Below, one piece after another: positions 44,627 through 53,226 of a stretch of 64,000 bases of DNA. The DNA lies in contig LDJB01000001.1 of the NCBI GenBank assembly GCA_001028815.1, forward strand, positions 370,707 to 434,706, given 5' to 3'. Numbering within the stretch: the stretch's first letter is position 1; each line of letters begins with the position of its first letter. Under the pieces are notes generated by a model that was given only the letters and a program-made list of their open reading frames with translations, was not told the DNA's origin and did no database searches. The position numbers were made by a program, and so were the translations under genes. Source of the stretch: Peptococcaceae bacterium 1109. Lineage in GTDB: Bacteria > Bacillota > Limnochordia > Darwinibacteriales > Darwinibacteriaceae.

Positions 44627-45527
44627 TCTGGAGCACCGCTTGGTGGTGGGTGAAGGCCTGGAACGGCTTGACGTGTGGGTTGCTCAGCAGATGGACATCT
44701 CCAGGTCCCAAGTGAAGCAGCTCGTAGATGGGGGCCTAGTTCTGGTGAATGGCGGGAAAGTCAAGGCGGGATACCGCCTCAAGGCAGGGGATGAAGTGCT
44801 TGTCACCATCCCGCCCCTGCAGGAGACCGCAGTTCGGCCCGAGAACATCCCGTTGGAGATCATTTATCAAGATGCTCATCTGGCCATCGTAAACAAGCCA
44901 AAGGGGCTGGTTGTCCATCCCGCAGCGGGAAACTGGGAAGGCACACTGGTAAATGCACTCTTGTATCATCTGGATGATCTTGCTGGGATCGGTGGCAAAC
45001 TCCGCCCAGGCATAGTCCACCGCCTGGATAAGGATACCAGCGGGTTAATGATCGTGGCAAAGCACGATGAGGCCCACCGCTATTTGGCGGGGCAGTTGAA
45101 ACAGCGCCGTATTCACCGGCACTACATAGCCCTAGTGCACGGCCAGGTAAAGCACGACAAAGGTACCATCGAGGCTCCCATTGGGCGCCACCCCAAGGAC
45201 CGCAAGCGCATGGCGGTGGTTGAAGGGGGGCGGCCAGCGGTGACGCATTTTACTGTGGAGGAGCGCTTTCACCGCCACACCTTGCTGGAATGCCGCCTCG
45301 AAACAGGGCGCACTCATCAGATTCGGGTACACCTAAGCGCAGTCAACCACCCCATTGTGGGGGATCAAGTGTATGGCCGGCGAGGGGATGAGCTGGGGGC
45401 CACCAGCCAGATGCTGCACGCCTATTACTTAGGGTTTTACCACCTCGATGGACGGTGGCTGGAGTTTCAGCAGGGACCGCCGCAAGAATTTCAAGAGACG
45501 GTGGAAAAAGCGCGCCTGCTCTCTTGA
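44613..45527 (+). CDS. rluD: RluD-family 23S rRNA pseudouridine synthase
   Basis: The 304-residue protein has an N-terminal S4 domain (about 15-80) and an RluA-type catalytic domain. The catalytic Asp is in IVHRLDKDTSGLMIVAK near residue 137, and RTHQIRVHLSAVNHPIVGD follows. It isomerises uridines in 23S rRNA; the exact positions are inferred. ATG 44613 lies inside lspA. Confidence 0.93.
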   Translation: MTRGDLEHRLVVGEGLERLDVWVAQQMDISRSQVKQLVDGGLVLVNGGKVKAGYRLKAGDEVLVTIPPLQETAVRPENIPLEIIYQDAHLAIVNKPKGLVVHPAAGNWEGTLVNALLYHLDDLAGIGGKLRPGIVHRLDKDTSGLMIVAKHDEAHRYLAGQLKQRRIHRHYIALVHGQVKHDKGTIEAPIGRHPKDRKRMAVVEGGRPAVTHFTVEERFHRHTLLECRLETGRTHQIRVHLSAVNHPIVGDQVYGRRGDELGATSQMLHAYYLGFYHLDGRWLEFQQGPPQEFQETVEKARLLS

Positions 45528-45581
45528 CTTTGCTTGGACAATGAAGTAATGTAAGAGGAGATTGTACAACTGTATAGGAGT

Positions 45582-46227
<646 letters not shown>

Positions 46228-46260
46228 CCTTTAATCAAGTCCAGAGAGGCTTAAAGGAGG
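46228..46260 (+). promoter_or_regulatory. second PyrR-binding hairpin overlapping the uraA SD
   Basis: AGTCCAGAGAGGCT (46238-46251) matches the PyrR loop consensus exactly. A lower stem CCTTT (46228-46232)/AAAGG (46253-46257), an AATC bulge, an upper stem AAGTC (46237-46241)/GGCTT (46248-46252) and the loop CAGAGA give the known shape. The right arm takes in AAAGG of the SD AAAGGAGG (46253-46260). There is no terminator, so translational repression of uraA is inferred. Confidence 0.82.
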
Positions 46261-46267
46261 AGTAAAT

Positions 46268-47509
46268 GTGAGTATGACAGCAGTGAAGGATAGGGCTGGT
46301 GTAGGCAAGGTTGGTCTTTTAGCCAGTATTCCCTTAGGTTTTCAGCATTTGTTTGCCATGTTTGGTGCCACTGTGCTGGTCCCTCTTTTGACAGGGTTAG
46401 ACCCGGCGGTGGCGTTGTTTACATCTGGGACAGGAACGCTGCTCTTCCAGATTATTACAAAGGGACAAGTCCCGGCCTACCTCGGCTCGTCCTTCGCGTT
46501 TATCGGCCCTTTCATCGCCGTGGCAGGCAGCCATGGGCTGCCCTATGCCTTGGGGGGAGGCCTGGCCGTAGGGTTGGTATACGCTCTTGTGGGCCTTTTA
46601 GTTTCTAGGATCGGCGTAGACTGGATCGATCGGTTCCTTCCGCCAGTGGTGATTGGGTCAGTGATTATGGTAATCGGGCTCGGCCTCGCTCCTACAGCCG
46701 TTGAAATGGCGGGGTTGTCAAGTGGGCTTGGCTCCCTTGCTTCTCCGGAAGTGCGCATTAGCTTGTTCACCATCATCGTGACCATTGCGGGGACCGCATT
46801 TTTCAAAGGGTTCCTGGCTGTAGTCCCGGTCCTCATCGGGATCATCGCCGGCTATCTCTTCTCCCTAACGCAAGGTGTAGTAGATTTTACTGCCGTGCAG
46901 GAAGCCGCGTGGTTCGGACTGCCACAGTTCATGGCGCCGAAGTTCAACTGGTCAGTGATTGCAGCGATTCTACCTGTGTCTCTAGTGACCATTACCGAGC
47001 ATCTGGGTGATGTGATGGTTTTGAGCAACATTGTAGGCAAGGACTATTACCGCAATCCCGGCCTGCACCGGACACTCTTGGGCGATGGTTTGGCCACCAG
47101 CTGGGCAGCCCTCTTTGGCGGCCCGCCTAACACCACCTACGGTGAAAACGTTGGTGTTATGGCCATCACGCGAGTATTTGACGTGGCAGTGATCAGGACC
47201 GCCGCAGTCCTTGCAGTCCTGCTTTCCTTGATGCCTAAGTTCGGAGCGCTCATCTCCACCATTCCCACCGCGGTAATGGGGGGGGTATCCGTTGTCCTGT
47301 TCGGCGTAATTGCCGCCTCAGGCATCCGCACCCTGGTGGAAAGCGGGATCGACTACGGCCACAAGCGCAATCTGGTTATATCATCCGTGGTACTCGTCCT
47401 GGGTATCGGCGGCGCTCAAGTCAGCCTTGGTGCCTTCCAAATTCAGGGCATGGCCCTGGCAACGATTGCGGGGATTATCTTGAACTTGGTGCTGCCGAAG
47501 GAAAAATAG
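46268..47509 (+). CDS. uraA: uracil permease (NCS2 family)
   Basis: This polytopic proton-coupled uracil transporter of 413 residues has the N-terminal GFQHLFAMFGATVLVPLLTG, AYLGSSFAFIGPF, and the NCS2 signature regions VSLVTITEHLGDVMVL and GGPPNTTYGENVGVMAITRV. GTG 46268 is preceded by AAAGGAGG. It follows pyrR and a PyrR RNA hairpin, which marks it as part of the pyrimidine regulon (pyrP in Bacillus). Confidence 0.95.
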   Translation: MSMTAVKDRAGVGKVGLLASIPLGFQHLFAMFGATVLVPLLTGLDPAVALFTSGTGTLLFQIITKGQVPAYLGSSFAFIGPFIAVAGSHGLPYALGGGLAVGLVYALVGLLVSRIGVDWIDRFLPPVVIGSVIMVIGLGLAPTAVEMAGLSSGLGSLASPEVRISLFTIIVTIAGTAFFKGFLAVVPVLIGIIAGYLFSLTQGVVDFTAVQEAAWFGLPQFMAPKFNWSVIAAILPVSLVTITEHLGDVMVLSNIVGKDYYRNPGLHRTLLGDGLATSWAALFGGPPNTTYGENVGVMAITRVFDVAVIRTAAVLAVLLSLMPKFGALISTIPTAVMGGVSVVLFGVIAASGIRTLVESGIDYGHKRNLVISSVVLVLGIGGAQVSLGAFQIQGMALATIAGIILNLVLPKEK

Positions 47510-47520
47510 ATGGGTAAGAC

Positions 47521-47550
47521 GAGAGGAGCCGGACACGGCTCCTCTCTTTT
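47521..47550 (+). terminator. intrinsic terminator of pyrR-uraA
   Basis: A perfect 11-pair stem GAGAGGAGCCG/CGGCTCCTCTC with a GACA loop is followed by four T. Confidence 0.92.
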
Positions 47551-47841
47551 CGCAAATCAGTTGATGTAGATGTGGAATCTGTCTAGTAGATCTGGGAACA
47601 CTGTTCCAACTGTGGTGTGTCTTCGACGTTGACTCGACCGACCACCGGAATGGGTGGCCCGAAATTCACACAACTACAGTTGTGGTCAACTGAACTTGCG
47701 TTTGTTTCCGATGGAACTGGCCGAGTCTGATACTAGACATGGGACACCCTTCATTCGTATTATGGGTCAATTCCCCACGAATATGCACTAGGAGAACGGA
47801 AATGTTTTCCAGCGAAGTGGCTGGTAAGAGCAGGTCAGGTA
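47551..47841. other. intergenic region with small palindromes, no gene seen
   Basis: No coding frame here has a ribosome site or recognisable product. Two dyads stand out: GGAACACTGTTCC (47595-47607) and CACAACTACAGTTGTG (47669-47684). They may be operators or chance. The antisense open frame across this region and the tRNA is not credible. Confidence 0.4.
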
Positions 47842-47870
47842 TTGACACAGCGGAGCGAAGATGGTAATAT
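47842..47870 (+). promoter_or_regulatory. sigma-A-type promoter of tRNA-Cys
   Basis: TTGACA (47842-47847), 17 bases, then TAATAT (47865-47870), 13 bases before the mature tRNA 5' end. Confidence 0.85.
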
Positions 47871-47883
47871 TTAAGATGCTTGA

Positions 47884-47957
47884 GGCGGCATAGCCAAGTG
47901 GTAAGGCAGAGCTCTGCAAAAGCTCCATCCCCAGTTCGAATCTGGGTGCCGCCTCCA
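47884..47957 (+). tRNA. tRNA-Cys (GCA)
   Basis: A full cloverleaf is visible. The acceptor GGCGGCA pairs with TGCCGCC (47947-47953), the anticodon GCA is at 47916-47918 in the loop CTGCAAA, and the T-arm has GTTCGAATC. The discriminator is T, as in Cys tRNAs, and CCA (47955-47957) is encoded. It has its own promoter and terminator. Confidence 0.97.
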
Positions 47958-47979
47958 ATTTTATGCATTGGAACATGTT

Positions 47980-48004
47980 CGACAGCTGAGCTGTCGTTTT
48001 TTTT
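47980..48004 (+). terminator. intrinsic terminator of tRNA-Cys
   Basis: CGACAGC (47980-47986) and GCTGTCG (47990-47996) form a perfect stem with a three-base loop, followed by eight T. Confidence 0.9.
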
Positions 48005-48008
48005 ATGC

Positions 48009-48038
48009 AAAAAAATAGGCGATGGTGTTCCCATCGCC
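48009..48038 (-). terminator. intrinsic terminator of rpsD
   Basis: Read on the minus strand, GGCGATGG and CCATCGCC (48018-48025 with 48031-48038) form an eight-pair stem followed by TATTTTTTT. It faces the tRNA terminator. Confidence 0.9.
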
Positions 48039-48045
48039 TGCTGTC

Positions 48046-48645
48046 TTACCGTGAGTAGAACTCAACGATTTCAGATTCTTTGATATCCGGATTGAGCTCG
48101 TCTCTCCGAGGCAACCGTACGTACTCGCCGGTCATGGTGTTCTCGTCGTAGGAGAGATACTCCGGAACATTTGGCCGTACCTCGAGTGCTTCTTGAACCA
48201 CTTTGAGGTTCCGGCTCTTTTCCCGCAACGAAATTTTGTCGCCCACCTTAACCCTGTAGCTGGGAATATCAACCTTCTTGCCGTTCACAGTCACATGGCC
48301 GTGGGTGACAAGCTGGCGAGCTCCCGCTCTGCTCCGGGCAAAGCCCAATCTGTAAACGAGGTTGTCAAGGCGAGATTCCAGGAGAATCATGAAGTTCTCA
48401 CCGGTAATACCTTGCATCCGAGCGGCTTCTTGGAAAACCCGTTTAAACTGCCGCTCGCTGAGTCCGTAAAGGAAACGCAGCTTCTGTTTTTCTTGAAGCT
48501 GTATAGCGTAGTTGCTTAGCTTGCGGCGACCCTGCCCGTGTTGTCCAGGCGGATAGGGCCGTTTGCGAAGTTCTTTCCCTGTTTCGCTAAGGGAGAAACC
48601 CAAGCGTCTGCTGAGTTTCCATGTTGGTCCTGTGTACCGAGACAT
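48046..48645 (-). CDS. rpsD: 30S ribosomal protein S4
   Basis: S4 is a primary 16S rRNA-binding protein that starts 30S assembly. The 199 residues have the N-terminal [20 protein letters not shown], and an S4 domain ([20 protein letters not shown] then [19 protein letters not shown]). The N-terminal zinc cysteines are absent, so it is the zinc-free form. It stands alone, away from the ribosomal protein operons, as in Bacillus, where it controls its own leader. GGAGAG precedes the ATG on this strand. Confidence 0.97.
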   Translation of the reverse strand: MSRYTGPTWKLSRRLGFSLSETGKELRKRPYPPGQHGQGRRKLSNYAIQLQEKQKLRFLYGLSERQFKRVFQEAARMQGITGENFMILLESRLDNLVYRLGFARSRAGARQLVTHGHVTVNGKKVDIPSYRVKVGDKISLREKSRNLKVVQEALEVRPNVPEYLSYDENTMTGEYVRLPRRDELNPDIKESEIVEFYSR

Positions 48646-48803
48646 TTACTTCTCTCCAATCCTTGCAAAGATGAGTTATCCGAAGCAGCCGCGCCTTGAG
48701 AAAGTTCTCTTAAATAAGAATACCAGATTTTCTGAAATTTGCAAGGGGAAATTCGCCACGGGGAGGCAAGCCTATAAGTAGCTGAAATGAGGAGGGAACC
48801 GCT

Positions 48804-49586
48804 GTGCGGGCCATGTGGAAAGGTTCCATCAGCTTTGGGTTGGTCAATATTCCCGTGCGCATGTATTCTGCAGTTGAGGATAAAGGAGTCCATTTCAACC
48901 AGCTCCATGCGGTGTGCCATACGCCCATTAAGCTCCAAAAGGTTTGCCCCCACTGCCAGGTGGAGGTGGAGGCAAGGGAGATTGTCCGTGGATACGAGGT
49001 TCACGATGGGCAGTATGTGGTAATCACTGACGAGGAGTGGGAACAGTTTCAGGGATCTCTCTCCCGGACGGTGGATCTACTGCGTTTTGTGAAGCTTGCT
49101 GAGATCGATCCAGTGTTCTTCAACCGCACTTACTTCTTGGAGCCAGCGGAGACGGGGGAAAAGGCGTACAGGCTCCTGACGAAAGCAATGGAAGAGACTG
49201 GGATGGTAGGGATCGCTAATATTACCATCAGGTCCAAGACAGCCCTTGCGGCCCTGCGGGTGTACCAAACAGGACTTGTCTTGGAGACGATGTACTATCC
49301 CGATGAGATCCGGCCCTTTCACCACCTTCACATCCCTGCTGGGGATCCGGCGGAGAAAGAGCTGGCTGTGGCTGTAACGCTCATTAACAGCCTTACTGAG
49401 CCCTTCCAGCCTGAACACTACATCGATAAGCGCCGCGAAGGGATCTTGGCACTGATCGAAGAGAAGGTTGCCGAGGAACAGCAGGTGGTCAGGGCACCCA
49501 GCCCAGGGGGAGAGGCAGTCGCGGATCTGCTGGCAGCGCTAGAAGCATCCCTTAAGGCTCGGGAAGAGGAGAAAGTCAGATCGTGA
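48804..49586 (+). CDS. ku: NHEJ end-binding protein Ku
   Basis: This bacterial Ku homodimer threads onto DNA double-strand ends and recruits LigD. The 260 residues open with MWKGSISFGLVNIPVRMYSA, then VCPHCQVEVEAREIVRGYE and the core EIDPVFFNRTYFLEP. A Lys/Glu-rich C-terminal tail follows. GTG 48804 lies seven bases after GAGGAGGGA. It overlaps the ligase gene by four bases (GTGA). In Bacillus this system protects spores; no sporulation promoter is clear here. Confidence 0.95.
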   Translation: MRAMWKGSISFGLVNIPVRMYSAVEDKGVHFNQLHAVCHTPIKLQKVCPHCQVEVEAREIVRGYEVHDGQYVVITDEEWEQFQGSLSRTVDLLRFVKLAEIDPVFFNRTYFLEPAETGEKAYRLLTKAMEETGMVGIANITIRSKTALAALRVYQTGLVLETMYYPDEIRPFHHLHIPAGDPAEKELAVAVTLINSLTEPFQPEHYIDKRREGILALIEEKVAEEQQVVRAPSPGGEAVADLLAALEASLKAREEEKVRS

Positions 49587-50518
49587 TTCCCCGCATTGCT
49601 CCCATGCTCGCCTCGCCTAAACCTTTGGCTGACGAGGAAGGGTTCGCGCACGAGATCAAGTGGGATGGCTACCGGGCGGTGGCGTACATCGAAGATGGAC
49701 GGGCAGAGCTAGTGAGCAGAGGGGGGTACAGCCTCTCGGGATGTGTGCCTGAACTCATGGGGTTCTTAAGCGGCCTACCCCACCAACCCCTGGCCCTTGA
49801 TGGAGAACTTATTGCCCTGGGGAAAGGTGGGCTGCCGTCCTTTTTTGAACTGCGGAAGGGAAGCCATGGGCAGGGAACCCTCGCGTACGCCGCCTTTGAT
49901 CTCCTTTACTATGGTGGGGATTCTCTCTGTCCGCTGCCTTGGCATCAAAGGCGGGCCTGCCTCGAGGAGCTCTTACCCGAAGGGGGCCCCGCCTTTGTTT
50001 CCCCTCTATTCCCTGGCCCTTTGCCCCAGCTGCTTAGAAAAGTCGAGGCACTGGGACTAGAAGGGGTAGTGAGCAAGCAGGTTGATGCGCCCTATCTCCC
50101 GGGGGTGCGCTCGGAAGCCTGGCGGAAGGCCAGGGTTTTCCACCGAGATGACTTCGTGGTTGGCGGGCTCAAAGTGGGGCAGCGGGGGGTTAGAGCCCTC
50201 TTGGTAGGACAGTACAGCCCGGTGAGGAGGATCCTGTTTTACCAAGGAGGGGTGGCAGCTGGGCTATCCCAGTCTGAACTTCAGTTTTTGCAGGTGGCTA
50301 AAGATGAACTGGCACTGTCCTGTTCACCATTCCAGAATGCCCCCAAACTGGGAGAGGCCGTGTGGCTCAGCCCCACGCTTGTGGCAGAAGTGCAGTACAG
50401 CGAATTCACTCCAGATGGCCGCCTCAGGCATCCGGTGTTTATCCGGTTTCGCTTTGATAAACGCCCCCAGGAGTGTGTGTTTGAAGGGGGGGACTCTAGT
50501 GACCATCGTGGAAGTTGA
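49583..50518 (+). CDS. ligD: ATP-dependent DNA ligase (LigD ligase domain protein)
   Basis: The 311-residue enzyme seals breaks held by Ku. The nucleotidyl lysine is Lys26 in KWDGYRAV; LALDGELIAL (motif III), AAFDLLYY (IIIa), LEGVVSKQ (IV) and WRKARV (V) follow, with an OB fold from about residue 200. There is no polymerase or nuclease domain in this chain; the polymerase is the next gene. Its start overlaps ku and its end overlaps the polymerase by 20 bases. Confidence 0.93.
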   Translation: MIPRIAPMLASPKPLADEEGFAHEIKWDGYRAVAYIEDGRAELVSRGGYSLSGCVPELMGFLSGLPHQPLALDGELIALGKGGLPSFFELRKGSHGQGTLAYAAFDLLYYGGDSLCPLPWHQRRACLEELLPEGGPAFVSPLFPGPLPQLLRKVEALGLEGVVSKQVDAPYLPGVRSEAWRKARVFHRDDFVVGGLKVGQRGVRALLVGQYSPVRRILFYQGGVAAGLSQSELQFLQVAKDELALSCSPFQNAPKLGEAVWLSPTLVAEVQYSEFTPDGRLRHPVFIRFRFDKRPQECVFEGGDSSDHRGS

Positions 50519-51380
50519 GGGGCGGATTCTGCGCCTCACCAACCTAGATAAGCCCATGTGGCCGGAGCTCAATCTTACCAAAGGTGAGCTTCTCCACTAC
50601 TTCGCCCAGATGGCTTCCGTCGTTCTGCCCCATTGGCAAGATCGGCCCATGACAGTGGTACGATATCCCCATGGCGTTGAGGGCCCTTTTTTCTACCAGA
50701 AGAACTGCCCCAGCGGTTCGCCAGAGTGGATTCACACGTTCTCCACGGGCGGTACCAATTACGTGCTAGTTAACGATGAAAGCACTTTGATCTGGATGGT
50801 AAACCAGGGGGTGATCGAGTTTCACCCCGCAGAGTTTTCCGCGGGCAGGCCTGAGCGGGCGAGCTACGCAGTGATTGACTTGGATCCCACGCATCCCTTC
50901 GGCTTTGAGGCAGCGGTGGAGGTGGCTTTACAGTGCCGGGAGATCCTGCTAGAATTAGGCTTGCGGGGGTATCCCAAGACTTCAGGGGCAACGGGAGTTC
51001 ACATCTACATCCCTCTTGAGCCCCAGTATACGTTTGATGTGACCCTGGCCTTGGCGAAGGCTGTGGGGGTGATGCTCGCGAAAGCAGCACCTGGGCTGGT
51101 TACCTTAGAGCGGCTGGTAAAGCGCAGGCAAGGCGTGTACGTAGATTATCTGCAAAACGCTTCCAGTCGTACCTTGGTGGGAGTGTACAGCCCCAGGCCC
51201 ACCCCTTCTGCAAGTGTCTCTACTCCGGTGACCTGGGAGGAACTGACCAGAGTCCATCCTGATGAGTTCACAGTGAGGACTTTACCGCAGAGGGTGAATG
51301 CGGTCGGAGATTTGTTCGCTCCCGTCCTCACCGACCGCCAGTCTTTGGATCATCTAGCCTCCCTATTGGGTCGTTCTTGA
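50499..51380 (+). CDS. LigD polymerase/primase domain protein
   Basis: The 293-residue archaeo-eukaryotic-primase-type polymerase fills gaps and adds ribonucleotides in NHEJ. It shows RLTNLDKPMWPELNLTKGEL at the N-terminus, RYPHGVEGPFFYQKN, the metal site SYAVIDLDPT (DLD) near residue 125 and SGATGVHIYIPL. GTG 50499 follows a G run within the end of the ligase gene. The complete ku-lig-pol operon thus encodes LigD as separate chains, without the phosphoesterase domain. Confidence 0.92.
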   Translation: MTIVEVEGRILRLTNLDKPMWPELNLTKGELLHYFAQMASVVLPHWQDRPMTVVRYPHGVEGPFFYQKNCPSGSPEWIHTFSTGGTNYVLVNDESTLIWMVNQGVIEFHPAEFSAGRPERASYAVIDLDPTHPFGFEAAVEVALQCREILLELGLRGYPKTSGATGVHIYIPLEPQYTFDVTLALAKAVGVMLAKAAPGLVTLERLVKRRQGVYVDYLQNASSRTLVGVYSPRPTPSASVSTPVTWEELTRVHPDEFTVRTLPQRVNAVGDLFAPVLTDRQSLDHLASLLGRS

Positions 51381-51394
51381 GATTTGCGGTGCCT

Positions 51395-51403
51395 TATGGT
51401 GAA
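51395..51403 (+). repeat. left target-site duplication
   Basis: TATGGTGAA is repeated at 53012-53020 on the other side of the insertion. The ninth base may extend to ten because G follows on both sides. Confidence 0.85.
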
Positions 51404-51426
51404 GCTAGTATAAAGTTACTGTAGGA
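51404..51426 (+). repeat. left terminal inverted repeat of the IS
   Basis: It begins GCTAGTATAAAGTTACTGTA and pairs as an inverted copy with 52989-53011, with four mismatches. Confidence 0.85.
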
Positions 51427-51510
51427 CAGGAGTTTGTCTCCAGAAAATAGAAGAAGATCCCACCGTCCCTGCAGGAGACGAGTACCCAGTACTCAGAGGT
51501 GAGATCTTCT

Positions 51511-52941
51511 ATGCAAGCAATATTCGACGAAGGTTTAGTGTTTTCCTTTCAGGAGGTTGTCAAGCAAGCGGTTTTGGAGATTATGGACGGAAATGGGATG
51601 CCGGCCTTTCAGCAGGCGCTGCGAAGCGGGCTTAACAAAATCTGTTGTACAATTCAGCAGCGGGTAATGGAGGCTGTTGATGATCAGCTGCGAGAGAATC
51701 TATCGATGAGAAAAGGCTGGGTCGTTGAAAGACGCAACGATCCGAAAACTATCCTTTCTCCCTTTGGTGAGGTCCGCTATGCACGCACGCTTTTCCAAAA
51801 CAAGAAAACGGATGAATATGCGTATTTAGCTGATAGGTTCGTAGGATACACCTCTCACCAACGCCTCGACACCCTGTTAGAAGCAGACTTGTTGGAGGAA
51901 GCGGTGGATAAGTCGTATAGTAAGGCAGGGAAAAGCGTTGAAGACCAGACAGGTATTAGAGTATCGGGGCAGACGGTTTTGAACATTGTTCGCAAGCTGC
52001 AGCCCGAAAAGATAGAACTCAAAGAAGAACCTAAGGTCAAAAAGGCAGTTCGCATCTTGTACATCGAGGCTGACGAAGACCATGTTCCACACCGGGAGAA
52101 AGGCGTGAGTGCTTTTGAGCAACGTCTGGTCTACGTCCACGAAGGACGAGTTAAAGTGGGCAAGGACCGGTATGAGTTGATCGGGAAGAAGTATTTCACT
52201 TTTCCGCCTGGCACTCCTTCACATGTGATATGGGACACCATTTGGCGCTATCTTGACGTCACATACGATCTCGAACAGACGGAATACATCTTCATTTCCG
52301 GCGATGGAGTATCCTGGATTCAGGCTGGTGCTGAGTACATAGAGGATGCACGATATGTGCTTGACGGGTTTCATTTGCGCAGAGCCATTTTCAGGGCAGC
52401 AGGTGCCGACGAGGAGAAAAGGAAGAAGCTGTCTGAGGCGGTATTCAACGGTCGTTGGGCAGAAATGAACAACCTTCTAAGCGCATTCCTCAAAGAGGCC
52501 GAAACGGAATCTCGCAAAAAGACCACATCCGATGTTCAGACGTATCTCAACAACCAAAGGCGTGGAATTAGGGCTAGGCGAAAGTATGGAAAACTCTTGG
52601 TTGGCTGCAGTGCCGAAGGCCACGTGAGCCATGTATTGTCAGCAAGATTGAGCAGCCGGCCAATGGGCTGGTCCTACTTAGGAGCCAATCAGATGGCTCA
52701 CTTAAGAGTCCATCGTGAGAATGGAGTAAAACTGTCCCAGATTTACCTAGAGCAAAGCGGTCAGAAAAGGAAGGAGTACGTCTCCCAGCATATTCCCCAG
52801 AACGCCATGGCCTCGATTTCCAAGGCTGTTGGTTCGAGTTTCGAGACTCTAGGCAACATCCCTTCCTTTTCCAGTGGCTCTAAGGGTTGGGCTTCATTGC
52901 TGCGGCGCATGTCCAACTCAGTATTCAAGTTCCAGTCATAA
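51511..52941 (+). CDS. ISLre2-family transposase (UPF0236)
   Basis: The 476-residue protein belongs to the UPF0236/ISLre2 transposase family. Recognisable segments are ERRNDPKTILSPFGEVRYAR, VRILYIEADEDHVPHRE, YIFISGDGVSWIQAGAEYIE and YVLDGFHLRRAIFRAAG. The acidic residues of ADED, SGDG and VLDGFH are candidate catalytic residues. No frameshift or stop breaks it, so it may be active. ATG 51511 follows AGAGGTGAG. Codon use is AT-richer than that of its neighbours. Confidence 0.92.
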   Translation: MQAIFDEGLVFSFQEVVKQAVLEIMDGNGMPAFQQALRSGLNKICCTIQQRVMEAVDDQLRENLSMRKGWVVERRNDPKTILSPFGEVRYARTLFQNKKTDEYAYLADRFVGYTSHQRLDTLLEADLLEEAVDKSYSKAGKSVEDQTGIRVSGQTVLNIVRKLQPEKIELKEEPKVKKAVRILYIEADEDHVPHREKGVSAFEQRLVYVHEGRVKVGKDRYELIGKKYFTFPPGTPSHVIWDTIWRYLDVTYDLEQTEYIFISGDGVSWIQAGAEYIEDARYVLDGFHLRRAIFRAAGADEEKRKKLSEAVFNGRWAEMNNLLSAFLKEAETESRKKTTSDVQTYLNNQRRGIRARRKYGKLLVGCSAEGHVSHVLSARLSSRPMGWSYLGANQMAHLRVHRENGVKLSQIYLEQSGQKRKEYVSQHIPQNAMASISKAVGSSFETLGNIPSFSSGSKGWASLLRRMSNSVFKFQS

Positions 52942-52988
52942 CAGATGTGACATTTTGGCTCGTCAAAGGGACGAGATCGGGTCTTCGA

Positions 52989-53011
52989 TCCTACAGTAGC
53001 TTGACACTATC
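52989..53011 (-). repeat. right terminal inverted repeat of the IS
   Basis: Read on the minus strand it begins GATAGTGTCAAGCTACTGTA, the partner of the left end repeat. Confidence 0.85.
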
Positions 53012-53020
53012 TATGGTGAA
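53012..53020 (+). repeat. right target-site duplication
   Basis: This is the second copy of TATGGTGAA, directly after the right inverted repeat. Confidence 0.85.
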
Positions 53021-53027
53021 GTTTCCC

Positions 53028-53057
53028 TTGACGGAGGCGTACATACCATGGTATACT
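53028..53057 (+). promoter_or_regulatory. promoter of the infC operon
   Basis: TTGACG (53028-53033), 18 bases, then TATACT (53052-53057). The -35 begins seven bases after the IS target duplication, so the insertion spared the core promoter but replaced everything upstream. Confidence 0.75.
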
Positions 53058-53087
53058 TGCCGTGGCAAGTAGAAGCCACCGCTTCTC

Positions 53088-53200
53088 ACCTTGTAACGAA
53101 CGTGTTCACAAGGTTACCAATGAGTTTCCTAAAATGTCTGTATGCGCATGGGGACTGTCTTTGGTGGATGCAGCGGGTGGCGAATGCCGTCCGTTTTTTT
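53088..53200 (+). promoter_or_regulatory. infC leader with hairpin and terminator (L20-leader-like)
   Basis: ACCTTGT (53088-53094) pairs with ACAAGGT (53108-53114). Further on, CGGGTGGC (53174-53181) pairs with GCCGTCCG (53186-53193), with two wobbles, before seven T (53194-53200). In Bacillus, L20 binds the infC leader and causes early termination. The position and terminator agree, but I cannot show the L20 site by eye. Confidence 0.65.
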
Positions 53201-53226
53201 ATTTTTTGATTTGGAGGGGTGACACC

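Larger units (their letters stand above)
51404..53011 (+). mobile_element. intact ISLre2-type insertion sequence
   Basis: The 1608-bp element is bounded by 23-base terminal inverted repeats (51404-51426 and 52989-53011), identical at 19 positions, sharing TACTGTAGGA at the inner end. A nine-base target duplication TATGGTGAA flanks it. It carries one full transposase. Size, repeats and duplication length all suit ISLre2. It landed between the ligD polymerase gene and the infC promoter and disrupts no gene. Confidence 0.9.

Noticed and set aside
45524-45552. TTGACT-N17-TAATGT as the pyrR promoter
   Set aside because: The -10 matches only three of six positions; a promoter must be near, but I cannot place it.
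47595-47980. LexA boxes at GGAACACTGTTCC and GAACATGTTC
   Set aside because: The Gram-positive box is GAAC-N4-GTTC; these have spacers of three and two bases.
47666-48034. 122-codon minus-strand frame across tRNA-Cys
   Set aside because: It covers the tRNA, its promoter and two terminators, and has no ribosome site.
48717-48744. Minus-strand TTGCAA-N16-TATTCT as the rpsD promoter
   Set aside because: Spacing and -10 match are weak, so it is not annotated although it is plausible.
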